Of a stretch of DNA of 64,000 nucleotides, positions 45,618 to 57,300 are shown piece after piece; positions within the stretch are counted from its first letter, which is position 1; the number at the start of each line of letters is the position of its first letter. The notes under the pieces are model-generated. The model was not told the origin of the DNA. It searched no databases and worked only from the letters and a program-made list of their open reading frames with translations. A program made the position numbers and the translations under genes. Origin of the DNA: Trileptium ribeirensis (lineage: Eukaryota > Nematoda > Enoplea > Enoplida > Thoracostomopsidae). The stretch covers positions 30,479 through 94,478 of the forward strand of contig JASANE010019185.1 in assembly GCA_030248225.1 (NCBI GenBank), in the 5' to 3' direction.

Positions 45618-46155
45618 GCTATACTATTTGAGCAATAAATTGATTTGAACGTTTTGTTCGATGAAAGATAATATCACAACCTAAGGAATGTGACATTGTT
45701 TTCACTTTTTTCAATACTACATGTTAAAGTTGCTTAAGTTCCCTCGCACAACCAGCCTATATAGTACTAGTGGACTGATATATAAGGTCTCGGCAACCGT
45801 GTAATATACGAAGGTGGGTCGCGGGAAACATTTCGGATTTGCGCCTCCACCGCTATTCGGTGCGCAGAAGTATTTGTTAAAAACTGTTTGCTATATTTTA
45901 GATGTAGACGTACTTTTTGTAGTGGGTTAGTCTGCTTTCGTTAAGCTTTCAGCTGTCGCCCGCCTTTCGAGTGTAAGCGAGCGTTGAGAGTAGCGTCGTT
46001 CATTTTTGGCGGGTACTACACGAAGTACAAGCCAGAAATGACTGCAGCATTCCGAGCAAGCGAGCCGTGAGCGAGTGGCTTTAAATTTATAACAAATTTG
46101 TCGGTCATTTTTGGCGAGTACGTTATATACGATTATGTATTTTGCCGCATTATAG

Positions 46156-46442
46156 TTGCCTTCCGAATCCGTGCCTTAACGGTGGCCGCTGTGTGCACGA
46201 CGACGATTCTCGGTTGTCCGGTCCTTCGATTGAACAATTTGGGATTGCCTTTCGGTGTGTGTGTGAGCGTGGCTATTTCGGTACGCTTTGTGGAGCTGAT
46301 GCATTTCCGAAATCGTGCGAAGAATACTATCGATTTAATAGCACCGCGGCTCTGAGCAACGCTCAATCGGCCTCGGTTACGTTAGATTTAGACGGTGCTG
46401 GCGGTCAACGGGAACCGTTTGTCGTTACATGTCGACGTGTGT
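46156..46442 (+). CDS. Caspr-like exon 8: EGF domain and start of fibrinogen-like region
   Basis: Acceptor CGCATTATAG, donor T|GTAAGT. It encodes a six-Cys EGF (CLPNPCLNGGRC, then FRCVCERGYFGTLC), followed by SCEEYY and an LDLDGAGG-PFVVTC stretch that matches the start of the fibrinogen-like C-terminal segment found in Caspr proteins between LamG2 and LamG3. Two bases in, one base out. Confidence 0.9.
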
Positions 46443-47557
46443 GTAAGTACAATGGGTTTTGTTTATAAATATTGCGGCAAAACTGAATCGACGATTCGTG
46501 TATTAATAAGTTTCTAGCAAATTATGGTGACTTATTACTTCTAATATCATTTGTCATAAAATTATTGTATGAGCTCACTGATAGTTTTTGGTATGGTCGG
46601 TGTCATTTCCCCTAAGGACCTAATATATTCGTTTAGTTGACATGTAGATTGAATAATATCAAAATGGCGCATTATGATTCGTGTCGTGCCTTGATTGATA
46701 GTTGTCCCTTGATGCACGTCTCGCACTTTATGCCGCAGTTAATTGTTTACGCGGGCAACAGTAGTAATAGTTTTTGGTACTACTGACAAATGCCACTGCC
46801 GTACCCTGACCTGAATATTGTCGGCCCCATATAGCAGAACCTCCTACAGTTTTAATTTCAACAACCCAGATGTTCGGGCACCATAATGCTGGCAGAATTT
46901 GCAGCTATTTAGAGGCGTTGGGATCTTTATCTGCTTTCTATAATTTTAGCTTGAGTGTCTAGATTTTGTACACATAAACTTTATCCTATATTATGTTCCG
47001 TAATAATAGTTACTCCTTGTCCTTATCTGTGTGTTAACGCGAATGTGGTTCCCAAGTTTGACTACGAACTGATTGCGAAACGGTTATTATAACAGCTTAG
47101 AATAATGTGAACACGATTTGTGTCTATCTGAACGCTTATCGTGCTGCAGACTTCCCGGCGCGGTCATACGTCCTGAAATGGGTGGGATAAATCGAAATTT
47201 TTTGGTTGATTCCGTTGTTTTTTCTGCTTTTGTAAAACATATTCAATCATTAATATATCCCCGATTTTGGATGGACGGTACCCAGATTTTCAGTTCTGAT
47301 CATTGATCATTGGTTTAGCGAAGTAATGGTCAGGCCTAACAGCTACTGCAGGTTTTTGGAGAATACAGTAGGGATTCTTAATTTGGGCTACTGTTTTCGT
47401 CACATTTAGTCTTGCTTTGCAGATTATCTAGCAAATTAGGACTGATTTATGTTCTGTCCGGACGCGCGGCATACTGAACTTTGTAGCAGTCATGGTAAAG
47501 AGTGTCACAATAACGTGTTCATAACGTATTCAAGTTGCGTTCGGAATCTGGTTTTAG
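46443..47557. other. Intron 8, nothing recognised
   Basis: AT-rich with no repeat I could place. The second acceptor-like TTTGCAG at 47416-47422 leads into stops in the required frame. Confidence 0.4.
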
Positions 47558-47779
47558 ATAAAGCCAAGGATCCGATCATTTCGACGGACGTCGCTCATAA
47601 TGTTGCCGGTCCGATTGTAGTACGCGGCTTTTCGGACGCAGGATCGTTCGTTCAGGATTTTGAGTATCCGTTATCGCGACTTACAATGAGCGAGTTTATG
47701 CATCGAATGGGCTCGTGCCGTCAGTCGGTGTCGTATAAATGTCGCGGTGGTAATCGATTTATTCAAGGACCCGTTGAAG
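47558..47779 (+). CDS. Caspr-like exon 9: fibrinogen-like region
   Basis: Chosen start is after GGTTTTAG (47556-47557), which gives the phase required by exon 8; the longer open frame upstream begins after a stop and fits no phase-compatible acceptor. It encodes VRGFSDAGSFVQDFEYPLSRL and SCRQSVSYKCRGG, the x-Y-E/K-C-R-G block of Caspr fibrinogen-like segments. Donor GAAG|GTAAAT. Confidence 0.8.
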
Positions 47780-48396
47780 GTAAATCTGGCGTGAGTGTGC
47801 CTGTGCGCTATTGAGACCAACCATCTAAAAACTAAACTGAACCCACGGCTACTCGCTTCACAGGTAGTTTCACCTCGGGAGCCCCCCCCGGGTAATTCTA
47901 TAATGGTCCAGGAAAATTCTTGAATTATATTATATTTGTTGTTTTTATTTACATTATTATAGTTATCCCGGGATGGCTTTGTTCGGGCGTTTGTCGTTAT
48001 TTATGTAGAATATAACGAACTTATCACTGTGACTAAGATGATATTGCATTTGCCGATTTATAACCAGTAGTTGTGTTCGCACTAGGTTCGTCTATCGCAA
48101 GTCTTTAATAAAATTTGCTGCAAAATGGCCAAATGTGTCATCAACCGTTTTCGGTTTGACATTTTTGTTAGCTTTTTTTATAATAGTTGCCCTGGCCAGC
48201 TCTTGCAGGATCTTTGTAAGAAATGATGGGCATCCAAACACCCCCTTCTGTGTTGAGAGAAAGCTAGCGACCATCCAGTGTCTGATCGACAGTTTTAGGG
48301 CAGTGTGGCTTTTGTAGCCGCGGCATCGCTTTTATACAATAACCCTATGAAAATAACTGCTTGTAAAACTGTACATATTATCAGGGTGGAATCTCC

Positions 48397-49483
48397 TAAA
48401 TTTCGTCTGTGTGTGTGATCGGCCATAACTCGGGAACGACTTGACCGATTTTCATGATATTGGACTCATTCGAACCGTCATAGTCGATTTACCGCATACA
48501 TCCCAGAGTGATATTTGATTTGGGGTTTGGTTCCGGGGTCAGAGGTCAAAATATGGGTTTTTTGCCCCATTTTTGTACCCTTCACGGAAGCAAGGTTATT
48601 TTTGTCTTAACTTTCGATTTTTTCTTTGGATGGTTTTATTTCATAGCAAAATGATAAATGCCGATGCTTCTTTTTTGTTTTTCGATCAAGGTTCTGGTTC
48701 TAGAGTTATGGCGTTTGAGGTATGGCACCCTCGTGGTTCCTCGATCGAAAATTAGAAAATTTGTCGTGACGTCCTGTGCGGCTGAAAAGTTTCACCTGGG
48801 GGTTTCGGGCATGGGAAAATCATTGCTGGTGTTGGTATTACTCTGCGATCCATGGTTCCATAGGTACGGGGTACGGCTCTCCCATGGTTCGGGGTCAGAG
48901 GTCAAAATGAGTGTTTTTACCCCATTTTAGTACCTTTCACAGAAGCAAGGTTATTTTTATTTTAACTTTTGAATTTTTTCTCTGGTTTGTTTTATTTCAT
49001 TATAAAATAATAAATGCCGATGCCTTTTTTGTTTTTCGATTAAGGCTAAGGATCTGGAGTTATGGGGTTTGAGGTATGGCACCCTCGTGGTTCCTCGACC
49101 CAAAATTTGAAAATTTGTTGTGACGTTCTGGACGGTTTAAAAGTATGGGGTTTTCGGGCATGGCAAACTCATAGAAGGTGTTGGATTTGCTCTGTGATCC
49201 GTGGTTCTATGGGTACGGGGTAAAGCGCCGCCATGGGTCGTCGACCCAAAACTCCAAATTTTACTGTTATGTCCTGGGAGGCTGATAGCTTGCACCTTAG
49301 GGTTTTGGGTCATGGGAAAATTATTACCGGTGTTAGTTTTGTTCTAACTTGTTCGGCATTGCGTGATATACAGATATAGCATACCGACGTGTGCTATCTG
49401 GAGCTGATTGGCTGTGTACTCAAAAGGCGTAGGTGTACCTATGCTTCACTACGTTCTGCAATCTCGATAGAGTTACTAGTTTA
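48397..49483 (+). mobile_element. Dispersed repeat R2, copy 3, with internal duplication
   Basis: Shares the CATAACTCGGGAACGACT start and TGCTTCACTACGTTCTGCAA end with 25490-26606. Blocks beginning GGGGTCAGAGGTCAAAAT occur at about 48534 and 48891, so roughly 357 bp is tandemly duplicated inside. It fills most of intron 9. Confidence 0.7.
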
Positions 49484-49493
49484 TTATTATTTA

Positions 49494-49848
49494 CTGGCCT
49501 GTCCATAGTGGGGTGGGACCCCCACTTTCCAAATCCCCCATGTTCGTGAGACTTTCCCCATGTCCGTCCGCCCACTCGGCCGAAACCCCCATGTTCAACT
49601 AATTCCAAAAATTTTTATGTCTGAAAATTTATGTTTTTTGTTTGCAAATTGTTTTTTAAACATTAATTACCACCATTTGTAAAATATCTTTTTAGCTTGA
49701 AAATACATGGTAGTAAAACTGCATGAAAATAAGGTATTATTTAGTATTTTTAAGCAAAATTTATCCTCCCACTTTTAATTTTTCCCCGATAATGAACATG
49801 GGGCCCCGAAGTTCATCCCCACTTTTCGGATGGCTATGGACAGGCCAG
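49494..49848. mobile_element. CTGG-TCCA MITE, type a
   Basis: Perfect 14-bp inverted ends CTGGCCTGTCCATA and TATGGACAGGCCAG. It contains CCCACTCGGCCGAAACC shared with 35685-35880. It is inserted next to the R2 copy and 25 bp before exon 10. No ORF. Confidence 0.85.
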
Positions 49849-49873
49849 AATTTATACGGTAATATTATTTTAG

Positions 49874-50009
49874 CTGTTGAGCCTGGAAAACCCTCAGCTA
49901 CCGGATGGTGGTATGGCCGTTCTCAGCAGTATATTTACTCATGGGGAGAAGCAGAGCCGCAAACAAATATGTGCCCGTGTTCGCTAGATGGATCTTGCAT
50001 AAACGAATT
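49874..50009 (+). CDS. Caspr-like exon 10: end of fibrinogen-like region
   Basis: Acceptor TTATTTTAG, donor GAATT|GTAAGT. It encodes TGWWYGRSQQYIYSWGEAEP, the GWW and Y-x-W-G-G-like signature of this family, then MCPCSLDGSCIN. A MITE ends only 25 bases before the exon, so the branch-point region is partly transposon-derived or very short. Confidence 0.85.
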
Positions 50010-51189
50010 GTAAGTTGATGTTGTTGTTCATTATGGTCTGAAATGGATTGTTCTGGGGTTTTCGGACCATGTTTCGGGTCAAGTTTCCAAGAAATGGGCC
50101 GTTATAATGTTGGTATATCTCCTCTATTTTTCTGAAGCATCAGCACGGGGCCCTTCCTCGTTTATCGCAGTGGCATTTCTATTTTTTGCAGACCCATCTT
50201 GCAAACCACAGGCTGGAAGTACCGGCATGATTACTTTGAAGCGTCATCTTTCAATAAATTTTACAAAATTTTTTTGCCGAATCTTTATGTAACACTTTTT
50301 GAAGTTCATAGCAAAATAATAATAATAGCAAGAGTCGATGATGATCGCCTCTACTGAAGAGTGTGACTCTTCAGCTTTGCAGTGTTAACGTCCGCGGTAG
50401 GTCGTGGTCTTTTTCGCCCTTAGCTCTTTCAGGTTTATGAGCCACTTGGTGGTTCATAATCATGACTACCCCAGCCGTGCTTATGAACCACTAATTTACA
50501 CCTCACCCATGTTCATGGACCACTATTTCAAACCCCCAGGTTACTGGACCGCTAAATTAGATAAAAACAATTTTCGAAAATATAAGGTCCACATTTCATA
50601 TCCACAGTGAAAATTTCAGCTAAATGGATTCACGTATTGTGAATTTTCAAATGGTCACATCCAAATTTGAGTTGATTCTGACATGAAAAATAGGATTGTT
50701 CAGCACAGTTCCTTAACGGATGGACTTACAGACGTATGCTAGTCCCTAAACACTTCAAGTTGAAAGATAATTATTAACCAAGTCCACTTTTCCGTTTCTG
50801 ATTTACATCTGTTCAAATATAGTACATTTATGCAAGCAAAAACTAGCCATGTAATTAATTACATAAAACTAAAAAAATTAGTAATATATTTAAAGCTAAC
50901 GGACGAAATACGTCTACATACGACTCGGTAGACGGTAAAGTTACCGCTCCTTATGCAAAATCCGGTGACAATAGCTGCTTCCGTTCAGGTGTTTACCTTG
51001 AATTTTCATTTTTTAATAATAATTAATGGTTGCTAGGACCTAGGTATATAAGATCCAACTGTAATAAAAACATATTTCCATCATTGTGCTCTGATTTTGT
51101 TATCACGTTTTGCACGAAAATCAGTACACTAAGTCACTCAGTAATTTCGTGAAATTAATATCACAAATAATTGCAATAATTTTTTGCAG

Positions 51190-51392
51190 GAAATGCAATT
51201 GTGAATATGGACGCGATAGTGACGATCGAAAAAACGTGACTTGGCGACAGCATTTGCCCAATTACAACGTTTTCGTTTAATTTCTGTTGCAGGAAGTGCA
51301 ATTGTGAATCCGGACGCGATAGTGAGGATCGAGGAAACGTGACTTGGCGACAGCATTTGCCCAATTACGTTTTCGTTTAATTTCTATTGCAG
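51190..51392 (+). repeat. Two extra upstream copies of the exon-11 acceptor and 5' exon sequence
   Basis: TTTGCAG/TTGCAG followed by GAA(A/G)TGCAATTGTGAAT and about 85 bp more occurs at 51190, 51293 and 51393, with periods of 103 and 100 bp. Copies 1 and 2 read in the correct frame from exon 10 but meet TAA at 51278-51280 and 51378-51380, and neither has a donor. Only the third copy continues into the full exon. Confidence 0.9.
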
Positions 51393-51547
51393 GAAATGCA
51401 ATTGTGAATCCGGACGCGATAGTGAGGATCGAGGAAACGTGACTTGGCGACAACATTTGCCCATTTACAACGTTTTCGTTGGAGACACCGATTACCGTGG
51501 CAAACAAGCGATACTTGACATTGGAAGTCTTGTGTGCACTGACAACG
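51393..51547 (+). CDS. Caspr-like exon 11: Cys-rich and GDT segment before LamG3
   Basis: Acceptor TTCTATTGCAG, donor AACG|GTAAAT. It encodes KCNCESGRDS, VTWRQHLPIYNVFVGDTDYR and LDIGSLVC, matching the CNCD...LPV...GDT...LGPLxC run of Caspr/neurexin-IV. It completes the Leu codon split from exon 10 and carries one base onward. No later exon was found in the window. Confidence 0.9.
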
Positions 51548-52044
51548 GTAAATAGTAAAGAAATTCTTGATTGTAAATTAACACGAAGCGATTGTCAACG
51601 GCGGAGTTTTCTCAAATAGCGCACAATTACAGCAAAAACCTTTTTGTCTTTTAATTCGTCAGGTAACTCTTCACCATATACTGACGGATTTTTGCAATTT
51701 TTTTATTCGACGAGTAGGAGAATGTAGTTGTGAGATTAGTTTGTATTTACGCTGTTCCCATGATTTTCTTCTTAAATTATCACAAATCCGCCACGAATTG
51801 GAATGTTTTAAATTTTGGTTATTTCGGGTCTACGAACATATTATTAGGTTTATAGCTATTTCAAGAGTCGTCGGATCGAAAAATGGAGAACAACCGTCTA
51901 GAATTCTTTCATCGACAACTTTGTTGTTATACATTTTTATCAGGGCAGAGGTTTTTTGTGTTAAAAGCAGATTTTAAAAAGTCCTTCAAAACAGTGCAGT
52001 TTTAACACGGCATGTTTTGCTTGTTGGGACTGACCAATGGCGTT
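51548..52044. other. Sequence after exon 11, nothing recognised
   Basis: AT-rich; the exon-11 donor implies it is intronic. Confidence 0.4.
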
Positions 52045-54336
52045 ATTAAACATTGACGCATATTAAAATGAACATACATGTTATGTGCTTAAGCACGACA
52101 AGACGGTATTAGGCGGTACAGTATCCTTACATGTTGGTTATGGCCAACATTGTTTTATACAATTATCTTTATTCATTATATTTATCAAAAAGTTCCAGTA
52201 GTGTTGTTTATTGCAACAGCAGTAAGCCTATAGACCACGGCAGGCCGAACGAAGGGCCATGAATGCTGACCAACGGCGTTTTTGCCTGACAACGACAAAA
52301 ATTTGTTAACGGCCGGCCTGACGGCCAGCCGGCGAACGTATTAGTGGCCATTTAGCGGCCGGTAATGGGCTTTCACGGCTGCTACCCAACATTATCCTAA
52401 TTTATCTTAGTAACCGAGTAACCCGATATTTACTATTATTATAGAAAGATTAACTCAGCCAGTATCCGCCGTAGTTAGAGCAAGACATGATATGTTTGAT
52501 GTGGAAGGAATCAACCGATTCAAATATTTCCAGTACAGGTGAGGGCAATTTTGTTGTAATTAATGATGTATTTATTAGTGCTAAATACTATTCTTCGCTA
52601 CGAGTCAGCGTGGATGTTTTTATTGGAATATTTATTAAATGTGCAGTTAAATTTCAACTGTGAAAATCATACACAGGGGCAATTAATATGGCTAAACACA
52701 TACACCAACAGCAGGTCATTGTAGATGCATACTTTATGTTGGGTTTATCATAAGTATATTTAGAATTGGAGTTATCCTAAGTGACACAAAATATAATTCT
52801 GGCGGAAACATGTTTACTACTATATACGCAAAACTCGAAGACACGTGTATATGCACATGATTTCATTAGAAAATTCACAATGGAATGATTTGCGGTTTTT
52901 TTCGAGACAAGACTCTAAGTAAAGGTACACCAAAAATTTGAAATAGAAATTTTGGCCCATGTCACCTTTTGGGACCGTACGTTATAACGTTAGAAAAAAG
53001 AACAGCTTAGAGCGGAGGTTTGGGGCGGCAGTGCCGCCGACTTAGGCTTAGGCTTAGTATATCGAGAACGGCATGGAATGCATTATACTTCAGCCACTAA
53101 AAGTTACTTTGGGCGAAATTTTGATGCTTCATCTAAATTTACGACATCAATTACCTAGTTGATTCATGAGCTATTTATGTTGCAATATGTAACTAAATTA
53201 TATTCCAACATCTATAAACTAAAGGCCATCTTAGTGAGTGTGACTGCTTTTCTTGAAATGAACGCGTTTACCTCCATATGAACAATTGTTCCAGCATTTG
53301 TGCATAGCCAGCATTGTTTCAGTATAAAATTTGCCTAACATTTTGAACTATTGTCGGTAACAAATGAGCCATTTCAGTTTAAATTTTTTTGGGGGCCTAG
53401 TGATGTATAATATATTCAAACGACCGAATCATAAACGTAACACACCATACGTATAGAGATCGTGTACAAACAATATTTTATCCGAAAACGTGAGAATTTT
53501 GATATTTATTTCTACAAATGTCCGAGTTCATTTCTACCGACCCAAGTCAAGATGTGAATTGTAACGTTATATCCTTAACAACAGGTTAGTGCGGGCAGAA
53601 TTCTTGTAGCACTCACATCTCCCTTACAACTCCTTCAGGCATGATAAATGGAGCAATATATGTTTTAAACGTATGTCAATGTTCCTAAGTTTTGTTAGTT
53701 TATATAACGTTTGAATGAATTTTTAGATTTGGGAGAAATGTTAATATATATACTTGATATAAACCCACTATCTCCCTTTTCTCCTTTCTATATCTACCCC
53801 TCTCTAGCGAATATATTAGCCATATATTACAAAATTGCCCTCACCTGTACTGGAAATATTTGAATCGGTTGGTTCCTTACATCAAACATATCATGTCTTG
53901 CTCTAACTACGGCGGATACTGGCTGAGTTAATCTTTCTATAATAATAGTAAATATCGGGTTACTCGGTTACTAAGATAAATTAGGATAATGTTGGGTAGC
54001 AGCCGTGAAAGCCCATTACCGGCCGCTAAATGGCCACTAATACGTTCGCCGGCTGGCCGTCAGGCCGGCCGTTAACAAATTTTTGTCGTTGTCAGGCAAA
54101 AACGCCGTTGGTCAGCATTCATGGCCCTTCGTTCGGCCTGCCGTGGTCTATAGGCTTACTGCTGTTGCAATAAACAACACTACTGGAACTTTTTGATAAA
54201 TATAATGAATAAAGATAATTGTATAAAACAATGTTGGCCATAACCAACATGTAAGGATACTGTACCGCCTAATACCGTCTTGTCGTGCTTAAGCACATAA
54301 CATGTATGTTCATTTTAATATGCGTCAATGTTTAAT
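52045..54336. mobile_element. 2.3-kb element with ~510-bp terminal inverted repeats
   Basis: Left arm 52045-52554 and right arm 53829-54336 are near-perfect inverted complements. Examples are ATTAAACATTGACGCA against TGCGTCAATGTTTAAT at the ends and CCAGTACAGGTGAGGGCAAT against its complement at the inner borders. The 1.27-kb interior is AT-rich with no ORF of note. If TTAA is the duplicated target, the termini are ACATTGACGC, but TTAA is itself palindromic, so this is not proven. The arms contain a GC-rich inner palindrome (CGGCCGGCCTGACGGCCAGC). Foldback/MITE-type non-autonomous element. Confidence 0.9.
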
Positions 54337-57300
54337 GATAGACCTCAAAACCGGCGGCGGTCCGGCAGTAAATATAGTACAGTCTGGTCATTTCACTGTA
54401 CGTCTTGCAAAGTTTATTAAAAAAAAAATAAAGAATATGACAAATCGCAAAACTTTCGAACAAAGGACTAAAATCAAAAACGACAGTTAAATCCGTGTCA
54501 TAGTATTAAGAGAAGCTTCGTTTCAGTAGAAGTCCGTTTGCCATCACTCAGCCGTTGAGTCGTCTGCCGACCATTGGCCGACAACAGGCCGTTAAAATTC
54601 TACACCTGCCGTGGCCCAATACTAAATTAAGCGGAAACTACAAAGGTAAACTTGGAAGGCATAAGACAGCTATAAGGCAGCGCCGTCTTCAATACAATTA
54701 GACTACGCCTCGAATCTTAGCAAAAGCCTAAACCGAAATTGAATGCTGTCGCATGTAGCAGCATTGTTCACAAATATGGGCTCATTCTTAACAATACAAC
54801 GTCACGCGTGTCAGAGTTATAAATAGACTACGTTGTATGGTTTTTAAATAATGTATGATTATGTTTATTTATTTGAAACTGTACATTAAAAATCATTGGA
54901 GAAGAGTTGACCGACTCATCACTGAAATATGAAAATAAGCTGAGTGCATAAATAAGTTTATCACAATCGTTTGAAAAATAATTTTGTCTCAAGAATTATA
55001 CGAATGGCAACGTTCAACTTCGAAGTAAACTTACATACATAAGCATATTAAAAGCTACATCATTCAACTACCATTTTATTATCATTTTCCATGAGTTTCC
55101 AGCAGTTCTTTGTTTTCTATTATAGTGTTTCGCAGCAATAACAATTGCAATATTGCGTCGAAACTAATCAATAACTGATTCAATTTAAACTAAAATATTC
55201 GAATAGAAACACATTAACGTAAATATAAAAATTACTTAAGTTGTACTTTGCCTTCACTTCAGCTTGAGCGATGACTGGATGAAATTTCTAAAACAAACGA
55301 ATCACTTTGTAAAAATTTGTTCCAACTAAAGTATTAAGACATTTTTACCGTTATTTACATCAAAACAAGCTGAGGTTTTGTAAATTACGTTTCTGAATGA
55401 CAAAATTTGCAAAAAATAACATATCCGCTTATGTATAGAAGCAAAATATTATGGTTTAATCTGATAGTTACCATTATCAGTACTATTGTACTTAAATTTT
55501 ATGGTTTAATGAAGTAAAAAGTGGCTGACCTTTTAGTAAAAAATTCATCATAGTTTAAATTCCCATTATTCGAATGATTGGTAGTCTAGGTAAGTAATAC
55601 GCTTTGATATACGATTGCTTGAATTTTTATATATTCTCGTGCAAATGTTCTAACATATAACTCTATGAATATTAAAAACGCTCTTATTTTCAAAGCGCAA
55701 TAACAATTATAATCAACATTCTACGGAAAATTTTTTGAAAAAGCAAAAATAAATCAAATGGAAATTTTTTTAAATAAAAGCTTGGTTTAACACTTTAACG
55801 CAAGAGATGGTTCGCGTATGTTGGCAACGTTTGAAAAAAGCTGGCGATGGGTATCAAACCCCTATTTTATGCACGCAATGGGCATATCCAAATCAATCAA
55901 ATATATAATAGGACCTGTTGCTCGGTTCCTTAAGGAACCTTGCAGAGCAAATGAATAAACACCGCACTCGCGAACACATGTCACCGCGCAAACTCAGTTA
56001 ACAGAATGCGTCGCAATAACAATGTTCTGTTGGCAACGTTTAGGTATTAAAGGATTAAACGTGTCTCTAATCTTACAAGTACACAATACTTACATGCAAC
56101 GAACGTTCTGCAAAAGCCTGAGCTTCTAAGAACTCGGATTTTGGCAGGTAAAAACTGCTATCTAAAATAAAATAATGACATAAATACAATTGAACATTTC
56201 TATAGGCTCTGCTGCTTCGGTAAATCATATATAGGTAGTTATGAAGTTCATTCATTCTCCCCAGGCCGTAACACATGGAGCTTGCTATAGAGGCTATTTT
56301 GTACTTCAAGTTTTACACCAGGAATAGTTCTTCTTTAATTGTTGTTGCATGCATGTTAGTACCATAAGCATTTTGCTTTTACTGCAAGCTAAAGTACCAC
56401 AGCTTGTGTTTTCCCTAGAGTACACGAGGGCGGGGTTTAAAATGCAACGAATATGTAAAAACTTAACAAAAAACATACGAAACAACAAAAACAAATAACA
56501 CTTATGTAAACAAAAACTGTTGACGAAGCACATCTGGTGGAAATGGTAAGCATTTATTTTATAATGAATAACTTTTTAACAAAAAGTTTACATTTTGTAC
56601 AAAATCAAAATAAAACAAGACTGTATATATGTTTTTGAATTGTTCTAAAATTAGATTTATAAAAAAACTCTGCCTAATATCCTTTTTTGTATTTTACTCC
56701 TCGTGGACACAATTCCATATATGCTATCAAAATTTTGTATGAAAATGGTATGCTTGTGTTCTCCGAAGTGTTACCATTTTCTAAAGGATTTACGAAGGCC
56801 CGTATTTACTACAAGCTTATGCACCATAAACGTAAAAAATGGTATATAGCTAAGAGCTTTCATAATTTTGCTGACAGTCTAATAGTGCTACGGGTTTGTT
56901 CGGTGATTGATTTAGCGTTTTATTTGTATGGTTTCGGTACATGACATATCGCGCCTACAAGCCCATGAATCAGGACATTTTAAGGCAATACAATTGTCCA
57001 TAGCTAATTCGAATTGGAATTATCATAATTTAAAAGAAAGATTACTTGCTCATTTACAACCATGTCTACTTAGTTATTAATAAAACTCAACTGGAATAGT
57101 GCTTTGTTTCGCAACACAATTCTAAATGTGTTCGATTGAAAATTAGAACAAATTCGTTTACTTACATACTTCATCTATAGAGCAAAGTACAAAGTATAGG
57201 CCAAAACACGATTTATCTCTTGGACCACAAAACTACACAATCGTATATACAAATCTCTGCTTTTAAGGTTAGTCGTACTGCAATAACTTGTTTGTGACAT

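Larger units (their letters stand above)
27066..51547 (+). other. Caspr/neurexin-IV-like gene, partial span
   Basis: Ten exons from 31876 to 51547 (plus a doubtful one at 27066) join without a single phase conflict. They encode in order LamG (exons 2-4), LamG (5-7), EGF (start of 8), a fibrinogen-like region (8-10) and the CNC-x-S-G Cys-rich/GDT segment (10-11). This is the central architecture of contactin-associated (Caspr) and neurexin-IV proteins, type I neuronal or glial adhesion molecules of axon-glia and septate junctions. The further LamG and EGF domains, transmembrane helix and cytoplasmic tail expected after exon 11 are not seen in the window. A 5' F5/8-type C domain was not recognised. 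Introns are 0.8-4.5 kb and filled with repeats. Confidence 0.85.

Noticed and set aside
47423..47557. Alternative earlier start of exon 9 at TTTGCAG
   Set aside because: The frame required after exon 8 meets a stop, and the open frame upstream begins only after a TGA.
53042..53057. TTAGGC telomere-like repeat
   Set aside because: Fewer than three units inside a transposon interior; not telomeric.
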